33,220 nucleotides of DNA from Sphingobacteriia bacterium (GTDB lineage: Bacteria > Bacteroidota > Bacteroidia > Bacteroidales > 4484-276), in contig RZYY01000018.1 in NCBI GenBank assembly GCA_009930115.1, positions 1 through 33,220 on the forward strand, written 5' to 3'. The position numbers and the translations under genes are program-made. Position 1 is the first letter of the stretch. Every line of letters begins with the position of its first letter. Under the pieces are notes generated by a model, which worked only from the letters and a program-made list of their open reading frames with translations, ran no database searches and was not told where the DNA came from. This document shows, in pieces, positions 28,401-33,220 of this stretch.

Positions 28401-30086
28401 CTGCCATTTGTTCCATATTTCATTTCTGTATTCAGGCAGAATGATGCTGTTGAAAGTTAGCTTGTTATTGTCGATAAAATCCGCAGGATCATATCCGGTA
28501 AGTTTTTTGCACCCTTCACTCATGAAAAGCATGGTCCAGTCTTTATCCATTTTGCAGCGATAAACCATGCCCGGAAGGTTGGAAATGAGTGTACACAATT
28601 GGCGTTGACTCTCGCTGATCTGGGTTTGAATTTTTTTTCTTTCGCTGATGTCTCTTGAAATGGTTATTATCCCGAAAGGTTTGCCGGTTTTGTCGAGCAT
28701 AAATGAAATGGAAACTTCTGCCCAGAATGTTTTTCCGTTTTTGTGGAATTCTTCCAGCTCAAGTGTCAATACCTCCTCCGAAATGTCATCTCCCTGAATA
28801 AGCTGAGCCATCTTTTCGCGGTAATACTTCAGGATGATTTGTAATGAGCCGGGGGTAAATATTTGTTCGGGACTCTGCTCCATTGCTTCTTCAACAGTAA
28901 ATCCCCTAAGCTTTTTAATGGAGGGGCTTACGTAGGTTATTTTCAGGTTTAAATCCAGCACTGTGATAGTTTCGCCAGTGTATTCGGTAATCAGTCTGAA
29001 TTTTTCTTCGCTTTCTTTCAGACGCTTTTCGGTTTCGATTTTGAACAAACAAAAACCAAGATCATCAGCCAATTCGCCCAGTAGCGATTTTTCTTCGTTT
29101 AAATACATGTCCTCAGCCGGGGTTGAAACAACCAATACTCCGAAAACTTTGTCGAGATGACTGATTAAACTGCACATTTGTGAGTGCCCTTCAATTTTTT
29201 CTAATTCCGGACAACCGGTGGAAATTGATCTGGAAGTATCATTCAGTACAATTTGTTTTTGCTCCAGGGCTTGTTGCATGCATAGCGGAAACCTTCCTTC
29301 ATAAAGCTCATTTTTCAATTTTTCAAAATCATGAAATAATCCTGATGAAGTTATGTTCGATACTTTCTTCTGTTCGTCAAGTATAGCAATCCAGGCTGAA
29401 TGATACCCCATTGTTCCTGTAAGATTCTCACATGTTTTGCTAAGGATGACCTGCGGATCGTTTTCTTTAATAATGAGCCGGTTAATTTTTCTGATACCGT
29501 TTAAAAGATTTTTCAAATGCTCCTGCCGAGAACTGAATTTGTGCTTATCAATTACCTTCCAGACCGTATTCATGAGCAATTGTAAATTATGGATATCACT
29601 TTCGGCATAATCAGTCTCTTTGTTGGCAACAGCTATTACGCTTACTATTTTGTCATTGACGATTATCGGGCAGACCATCAGTTTTTTAATTTTTACGTGA
29701 CCGCCGGTGTAATCTTTTGTTTTGTTTTGTTTTGGCTTAAAATTATTTACGATTATGGCTTTTCGATCTTTAATGGCTTTCTTCCAAATACCTTTTTCAG
29801 ACAGCTCGTAACAAGCTTGCGAATCAGGTGTTTTGTACTCGTCAGTCAGATCTTTTGACCAGGAACTTAATGTAAATTGTTTTTGCTCTTCGGAATATCG
29901 AAAAATAGTTCCGATCTTACTTTTGGTTAATCCAAGTGCTTCTTGTAAGATAAAATCTGTCAGTTCTTTTAGGGAATTGCTTTGATGGTCCAAAATACGA
30001 ACCAGACTATTGATCTGGTATTCAATGTTTTCAATGTAATTTTGCTCATTGTGGCTGCTGTTCGGGTCGGATTTTTTAGATTTCAT
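25461..30086 (-). CDS. Hybrid sensor histidine kinase: GAF-GAF-4xPAS-GAF-PAS-HisKA-HATPase-receiver
   Basis: At 1541 aa this is the largest gene in the window, and it has no membrane segment. Domain order is GAF at about 25-190 and 200-360, four PAS units at about 366-885, a third GAF at about 890-1040 (ECWLGVPLIINNKPIGVM), and a fifth PAS at about 1045-1165. HisKA follows with H1185 in NNISHEIRTPLNG. The HATPase has LLGNAVKF, where Gly replaces the usual Ser or Asp before the N-box Asn, then DTGIG and GSGLGL. The C-terminal receiver has an EDDD pocket at 1427-1430, phospho-acceptor D1472 (LMDIKMP) and K1522. The core closely matches the 1019-aa hybrid. The 284-bp gap upstream separates it from the cobalamin cluster, so it may have its own promoter. 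Confidence 0.93.
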   Translation of the reverse strand: MKSKKSDPNSSHNEQNYIENIEYQINSLVRILDHQSNSLKELTDFILQEALGLTKSKIGTIFRYSEEQKQFTLSSWSKDLTDEYKTPDSQACYELSEKGIWKKAIKDRKAIIVNNFKPKQNKTKDYTGGHVKIKKLMVCPIIVNDKIVSVIAVANKETDYAESDIHNLQLLMNTVWKVIDKHKFSSRQEHLKNLLNGIRKINRLIIKENDPQVILSKTCENLTGTMGYHSAWIAILDEQKKVSNITSSGLFHDFEKLKNELYEGRFPLCMQQALEQKQIVLNDTSRSISTGCPELEKIEGHSQMCSLISHLDKVFGVLVVSTPAEDMYLNEEKSLLGELADDLGFCLFKIETEKRLKESEEKFRLITEYTGETITVLDLNLKITYVSPSIKKLRGFTVEEAMEQSPEQIFTPGSLQIILKYYREKMAQLIQGDDISEEVLTLELEEFHKNGKTFWAEVSISFMLDKTGKPFGIITISRDISERKKIQTQISESQRQLCTLISNLPGMVYRCKMDKDWTMLFMSEGCKKLTGYDPADFIDNNKLTFNSIILPEYRNEIWNKWQDFTSRKDFFEAEYEIVTKNGEIRWVWERGQGVYDSDDKVEFLEGFITDISESKRLLEISKNTELTVEKIFETLPVGIWFLDKTGMVVKVNDVAKDLWGIEKLINNEDFSSFTAIRIHSGEKVNLRDWGILPCLKEGVNIADELLEIITFKGEKRIIIFSASPINDQHGNITGAIILNLDITNQKMAEQELKLQEAKFRSLVQNSRDIISLYAIDGTILYKSPGLTPILGYDPEEVVGTNVYHMVHPEDTIMVKKLLTELLRMQIGGSKRFNVRALHKNGSTVWLEATLTNMLNESGVRAIVGNYRDITRRIHTDTVNKVQYNIADAVVKAKNLYQLFEVVRNELSTLLDTTNFIIALYDEKTGLLTSPFEADEKTKTPPSWPATNSLTGLVIRKKHGLLLQKKDILSLAEQNKIVLRGSRAECWLGVPLIINNKPIGVMIIQSYSNPNAYDKASKEMLEIIANQLSIYIEQKNAELNSLKLSKAIIQSPASIIITDPHGNIEFVNPKFTQLTGFSAEEAIGHNPNILKSGEQNEAFYKKLWETITSGKDWSGELLNKKKNGELYWESVSISPLINDEGIITHFVGVKEDITDRKKMIADLIVAKDQAEAGARLKTAFMNNISHEIRTPLNGITGFGQLISQPGLSEEEKDSYMEILQSSTERLINTINDYMDASLIASGNLTPVIATFDLNQLFDEVCSTIEQKCRVKKIRFSYLSPIHEQHIQLLSDRELLKKVLFHLLGNAVKFTKAGEVSTGYEIENDHIEFFVKDTGIGISSEALKSIFDAFNQEENSSTRNYEGSGLGLTITKGILKLLGGDISVISEKEKGSEFRFTLPVTSTFSSKTKTNENFAEVNNENEPLVLIAEDDDSNYFFLDILLRKASVNLMRARNGQEAVELCRTHPEISLVLMDIKMPLMDGIEATKQIKSFRKPLPIIAVTAHALTGDEHRILQAGCDDYIAKPLKKELLWLKLNKAGIKIS

Positions 30087-30370
30087 TTGTTTTTAAGTAT
30101 TTTTCGGCCTTACTGATATTTGTTTGCTTTTTAGACTCAACCAAAAGTTGTTTAAATTTTCATTGTTGAAAGGAATTTATAGGCTGTTTAAATCTCATTT
30201 TGTGTGAATTGAGTTGAAAATAAGGTTATTACGAGGTTTGTGTGTGTTTTGTCTTTTGTTTCCAAATATTGTAAATATGTTCATCTGTAATTGTTTTTGC
30301 TGAAAATCAGTTTTTGTAATTTATTGAGCAGGAATAATTTCATTTATCAAACGGAGTACTTGGATGATTC
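30087..30370. other. Gap between the 156-aa gene and the 1541-aa kinase gene
   Basis: This 284-bp AT-rich gap carries no credible small gene. It should hold the promoter of the downstream kinase array, but I found no TAnnTTTG box on the minus strand and no strong hairpin that would end the cobalamin operon. Confidence 0.4.
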
Positions 30371-30841
30371 TTAACCGGCAGGATTTCCCGTTGTGCCATC
30401 AAAATCGGCCTGACTGGTGAGTGAAACGAATGCCGGAATGTTCACAATCATCCAATTATAGAAAGGATATACCTCATTAAAACAATCCGCACTCAGATTA
30501 TTTTTGAGAATATCTGCCAGAGTATTGAACAATGCCGGCCAGTAAGTGAAGCTGAAGCCGTGACTGCGGTATGATCTGAAGACCCATGCTATAGTCTCAA
30601 CAAAAACTTCTGGTTCGTATCTGTGAAAAAGAGAGATCATAAATCGAAAGTGATTGCGGTGGTTATCAAACATCATATTGATGTTCCCTGAACCTATCAG
30701 TTGCTGAATGTCCTCACGATTTTCGAACCTCTTGTTCAGTTCAGCAATCAGAATATCAGCTTTGCGCGTAAATTCTTCCAGTGATTTTGATCCAGGTTGC
30801 ATTAGCACTGAAGCGGAGGAGATCAATTCTTCTTTTTTCAT
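30371..30841 (-). CDS. Uncharacterised all-helical 156-aa protein, last gene of the cobalamin/kinase cluster
   Basis: I do not recognise the family. The protein is predicted to be almost entirely helical, cytoplasmic, and rich in aromatic residues in its central and C-terminal part. Striking patches are NHRNHFRFMISLFHRYEP (about 60-77), VETIAWVFRSYRSHGF and SFTYWPALFNTLAD. The pattern of spaced His, Arg, Trp and Tyr recalls a globin-like or sensor-bundle fold, but that is a guess. There is no Hpt-type AHxLKG, no receiver pocket and no helix-turn-helix. It starts 36 bp after the stop of the 370-aa kinase on the same strand. A regulatory partner of the cobalamin protein or of the kinase is the most economical idea. 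Confidence 0.7.
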   Translation of the reverse strand: MKKEELISSASVLMQPGSKSLEEFTRKADILIAELNKRFENREDIQQLIGSGNINMMFDNHRNHFRFMISLFHRYEPEVFVETIAWVFRSYRSHGFSFTYWPALFNTLADILKNNLSADCFNEVYPFYNWMIVNIPAFVSLTSQADFDGTTGNPAG

Positions 30842-30877
30842 GAAAGCATCATTTATCGATGGATAATTAGTTATTGA

Positions 30878-31990
30878 TCAGTTGTTTTTTATTGGTAAGG
30901 TAAAATAAAATTTACTTCCTTTTCCCTGCTCGCTTTCAACCCATATTCTTCCCTGGTGGCCGATAATTATTCGCCTGACGATACTCAGTCCCAATCCGGT
31001 ACTTTTCTCACCGGAAGTAGCTTGTACACTTATTTTGGCAAAAGGAACGAATATTTTATCCAGTTCATTTTTTGGTATGCCCTGTCCCTGGTCCTGAACA
31101 CTTACAAGTATTTCATCCCCGGTGCTGAAAGCATATACGGTAATGGTGGTATTTTTATGAGAATATTTTATAGCATTGGATATCAGGTTGTTCATTACCT
31201 GCTCAATTTTTACAGGGTCTGCACTTATTGGTGGAACAGGCTGGGGGATATTGAGAATGATATCTATTTCTTTATTTGCAGCTATGATCGAATTCATTTT
31301 TATATTTTTTCGCAACAAATCCTCCATCTCCACTTTCACTAAATTCAAACCAATCTTGCCTGATTCGATTTTTACCACATCAAGCAGTTCCTCCAGCAAA
31401 TTAAGCATAAACTGACTTGAATTTCTGATCATTTCAAGAATTTGTTTTAGTTCTCCGTTGATTTCATCCTCTTTTGATTCGAGTACAAAATCGCTAAACA
31501 TTAGAATGGAAGCAATAGGGTTGCGCAAATCGTGAGCGGCTATTCCGAGAAACTGGTTTTTAAGCTTGTTGAGCTGGTCAAGCTGAATATTTTTCTTTTG
31601 TAATTCTCTGGTGAGATTATTCAGGTCATTGTTCAGGTTTATCATTGATTGACGCAATTCTTCCAGTTCAATATTATTGACCTCGCCGATAAGAATTATT
31701 CCTGTTTGGGTTGGGATGGAAGTAAAATAAAGTGTTTCGGGCAGATTCCGGTAAGTGTTGATATTCAGCATCTGTTTGGTTACACCTTTTGTAAGCATCT
31801 GGTTGATATCGAGTTGTGCATTGAAATCGGTAAAGAAATCTTTCAGGGAAGTACCTGATAGTTTTTTACCGGCCAGTTTTTCCGCGTATTTACATGCATG
31901 GGTAATAGTGCCGTTATGGTCAACCATCAATTTTATGATCGAAGATTCATTATCGAGATATTCAATCAATTTGTTAAGTTCAACATCCAT
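30878..31990 (-). CDS. Cytoplasmic PAS-like sensor histidine kinase next to the cobalamin-binding protein
   Basis: The 370-aa protein has no membrane segment. Residues 1-106 form a single PAS-like domain (IIKLMVDHNGTITHACKYAEKLAGKKL, ending in IILIGEVNNI). A coiled coil at about 107-145 follows, then HisKA with H153 in FLGIAAHDLRNPI. The HATPase domain has NLISNAIKYS, DQGQG and STGLGLSIV. The kinase core differs from the FFSIIAHDL type of the large kinases. The ATG at 31990 is 2 bp from the stop of the cobalamin protein gene, so the two are almost certainly co-translated and probably interact. The output regulator is not encoded in the window. Confidence 0.9.
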   Translation of the reverse strand: MDVELNKLIEYLDNESSIIKLMVDHNGTITHACKYAEKLAGKKLSGTSLKDFFTDFNAQLDINQMLTKGVTKQMLNINTYRNLPETLYFTSIPTQTGIILIGEVNNIELEELRQSMINLNNDLNNLTRELQKKNIQLDQLNKLKNQFLGIAAHDLRNPIASILMFSDFVLESKEDEINGELKQILEMIRNSSQFMLNLLEELLDVVKIESGKIGLNLVKVEMEDLLRKNIKMNSIIAANKEIDIILNIPQPVPPISADPVKIEQVMNNLISNAIKYSHKNTTITVYAFSTGDEILVSVQDQGQGIPKNELDKIFVPFAKISVQATSGEKSTGLGLSIVRRIIIGHQGRIWVESEQGKGSKFYFTLPIKNN

Positions 31991-31992
31991 AA

Positions 31993-32631
31993 TTAATTAT
32001 TTTTATTGATGTAATTCTTTAATGAATTGATACTGGGAATAAAATCAACGTTGTGGTACTGTTGTACGATGTCAATTCCCCCCCATCGGAAAGCTTGTCC
32101 CCCGACAATCACAGGTGTTTCCGGGAATTTTCCGTTTATTTTTTCCAATGTAATTTTTAGTTCAGGCAGGTTGTAATAAATGCTTAGCGAAAGGCCGATA
32201 GTATCGGGTTTATGGCTTTCGATGAAGCTAATCATTGCGTCAAAAGGAGTGTTGGCACCAACGAAATAGCCATCCCATCCATACATTTCGAAAATATCGG
32301 CGATCATTTTTGCGCCAACCTGATGATATTCGTTGGCTACACAGGCAATAACGGCTTTCTTTCCGATACGTTCAATGTTGAAAATTTTAGGTTGCAATCT
32401 TATCATCATGTTTTCGGTGAGGGCAGTTGCCATGTGTTCGGTGGCTACTGAAATCAGATTTTTTTCCCAATATTCACCTACTTTGTAAAGGGAGCGCTGA
32501 AACAATTCTGTATAAATGGTTTCGACCGGAATTTTGTTTTCCAGCAGACTGTCAACAATGTCAAAACAGTCTTTTCGACGGGCATGGATCAGGTGTTCGA
32601 AATATTCGTCAACAAGTTCATTTTTAATCAT
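31993..32631 (-). CDS. Cobalamin-binding protein, putative adenosylcobalamin light sensor (CarH-like sensory half, no DNA-binding domain)
   Basis: The 212-aa protein consists of a four-helix cap (about 1-85) and a Rossmann-type B12-binding domain (about 90-212), as in MetH, corrinoid proteins and CarH. The cap has W55 then nine residues then E65-H66, the W-x9-EH signature of CarH-type photoreceptors. The B12 domain has E101-Y-H103-Q-V-G106, that is ExHxxG, with H103 as the expected lower cobalt ligand. Ordinary corrinoid proteins have DxHxxG. SLS (148-150) and VGGQAF (176-181) complete the B12 fold. CarH's N-terminal MerR-type helix-turn-helix is absent. The start overlaps the stop of the edge kinase by ATGA, and its stop is 2 bp from the next kinase. 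Light response is inference; a corrinoid or B12-level sensor is the alternative. Confidence 0.88.
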   Translation of the reverse strand: MIKNELVDEYFEHLIHARRKDCFDIVDSLLENKIPVETIYTELFQRSLYKVGEYWEKNLISVATEHMATALTENMMIRLQPKIFNIERIGKKAVIACVANEYHQVGAKMIADIFEMYGWDGYFVGANTPFDAMISFIESHKPDTIGLSLSIYYNLPELKITLEKINGKFPETPVIVGGQAFRWGGIDIVQQYHNVDFIPSINSLKNYINKNN

Positions 32632-33220
32632 GATAAATTGGTATTAGGTTCAATGGTTCTGGGTTTTGAAGGAAGATATAAATTGAAGGATGATCCTATT
32701 CCTAATTCACTTTCTACCCATATTTTCCCGCCATGCTTTTCGGTAAATTCTTTGCAAAGGATTAACCCCAGTCCGGTGCTTGGTTCTCCTTCAGTGCCTG
32801 TTCTGCTGATGTTGACATCAACTTTAAAAAGATTTCCAATCGTTTCTTCACTCATTCCTATGCCGGTATCGCTCACAGTGATAATGGTGTTGTCGTTTTC
32901 ATCCTTATGTGCTGAAATAGTGATTGTTCCTCCTTTGGGGGTAAACTTTACTGCGTTGGAGGTCAGGTTGCGTAATATTGTATCAAGCATGTGCAGGTCG
33001 CCGTATATCTCAAAATCTTCCGGTATTTGGTGATTGATTTCTATGTCTTTTTTTATGGCGGCATTCTGGATTAATTCAAAACTGTCGTTGACAATTCTTG
33101 TAAGTGAAAGAAACTGTGGATTGAATTCTATGGTTCCGCGCTGGAATCTTGACCATTCAAGCAGGTTTTCGAGAAGACGATACAGGCTCGAAGCGGAATT
33201 GCGCATGGTCACAATAAAAC
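32628..33220 (-). CDS. Histidine kinase, C-terminal part only (5' end outside the window)
   Basis: The visible part holds the second HisKA helix (LLENLLEWSRFQRG) and a complete HATPase domain with NLTSNAVKFT, DTGIGMS and GTEGEPSTGLGL, ending in LYLPSKPRT and a short tail. The phospho-acceptor His and all sensor domains lie beyond the right edge. A GTG near 33212 is unlikely to be the true start because the frame stays open and coding to the end of the window. Its TGA overlaps the ATG of the cobalamin protein gene, so it belongs to the same operon. The core resembles that of the 715-aa 7TM kinase. Confidence 0.9.
   Translation of the reverse strand, partial: FIVTMRNSASSLYRLLENLLEWSRFQRGTIEFNPQFLSLTRIVNDSFELIQNAAIKKDIEINHQIPEDFEIYGDLHMLDTILRNLTSNAVKFTPKGGTITISAHKDENDNTIITVSDTGIGMSEETIGNLFKVDVNISRTGTEGEPSTGLGLILCKEFTEKHGGKIWVESELGIGSSFNLYLPSKPRTIEPNTNLS

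Noticed and set aside
30371-30841. Hpt phosphotransfer protein serving the hybrid kinases
   Set aside because: Length and helicity fit, but there is no Hpt-type H-x-LKG motif around any histidine.
31993-32631. Corrinoid subunit of a methanol/methylamine methyltransferase (MtaC/MtbC type)
   Set aside because: The B12 motif is ExHxxG instead of DxHxxG, the cap has W-x9-EH, and no methyltransferase or activase gene is nearby; the neighbours are kinases. Not fully excluded.
33180-33212. GTG at 33212 as true start of the edge kinase
   Set aside because: The frame is already inside the conserved HisKA second helix and stays open to the window end, so the gene is truncated by the window.
13925-33220. 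Long open frames on the plus strand opposite the kinases
   Set aside because: They are short, overlap clear conserved domains and encode no recognisable motifs; they reflect codon bias of the real genes.

Overview
The window looks like chromosomal DNA from a member of the Bacteroidota, probably a Bacteroidales- or Marinilabiliales-type anaerobe. The evidence is the low-to-moderate GC, A-rich leaders with weak Shine-Dalgarno sites, several TAnnTTTG-type -7 boxes, lipoprotein signals ending in FFSC or IISC, an RRM protein with a Gly/Arg tail, and many PAS/GAF histidine kinases. The genus-level placement is inference. I saw no rRNA, tRNA, CRISPR array, phage genes or intact insertion sequence.

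Left part (1-13.5 kb) is metabolic and envelope housekeeping in short units. In order it holds an acetyl-CoA hydrolase/CoA-transferase family enzyme, an M49-like zinc peptidase lipoprotein, a D-threonine aldolase/D-serine dehydratase-like PLP enzyme with a Mut7-C RNase-type protein upstream of it, a PutP-like Na+/solute symporter, and a VanX-type D-Ala-D-Ala dipeptidase lipoprotein. It continues with an AT-hook protein, an ECF sigma factor with a membrane-anchored presumed anti-sigma partner, a three-gene operon (HlyD-like adaptor, VTC-type polyphosphate polymerase domain, DUF4956 membrane protein), and an RRM RNA-binding protein with a strong terminator. A 77-bp element with near-perfect terminal inverted repeats lies between the AT-hook gene and vanX.

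Right part (13.9-33.2 kb) is almost entirely signal transduction, all on the minus strand. It has a 156-aa protein of unknown fold, a 370-aa cytoplasmic kinase, a cobalamin-binding protein, a kinase cut by the window edge, and five large sensor kinases: a 1541-aa GAF/PAS hybrid, a 715-aa 7TM-PAS kinase, a 1395-aa kinase with about nine PAS domains, a 677-aa TPR kinase and a 1019-aa five-PAS hybrid. No separate response regulator with an output domain is present. The only receiver domains are the C-terminal ones of the two hybrids.

The most interesting locus is 30371-33220. The 212-aa cobalamin-binding protein carries both signatures I associate with CarH-type adenosylcobalamin photoreceptors: W-x9-EH in the helical cap, and ExHxxG instead of the usual DxHxxG in the B12 fold. 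It lacks the MerR-type DNA-binding domain. It is translationally coupled (ATGA) to one histidine kinase, sits 2 bp from another, and is followed by an uncharacterised small protein. I infer a light- and B12-responsive two-component pathway in which the photoreceptor acts through kinases instead of on DNA.
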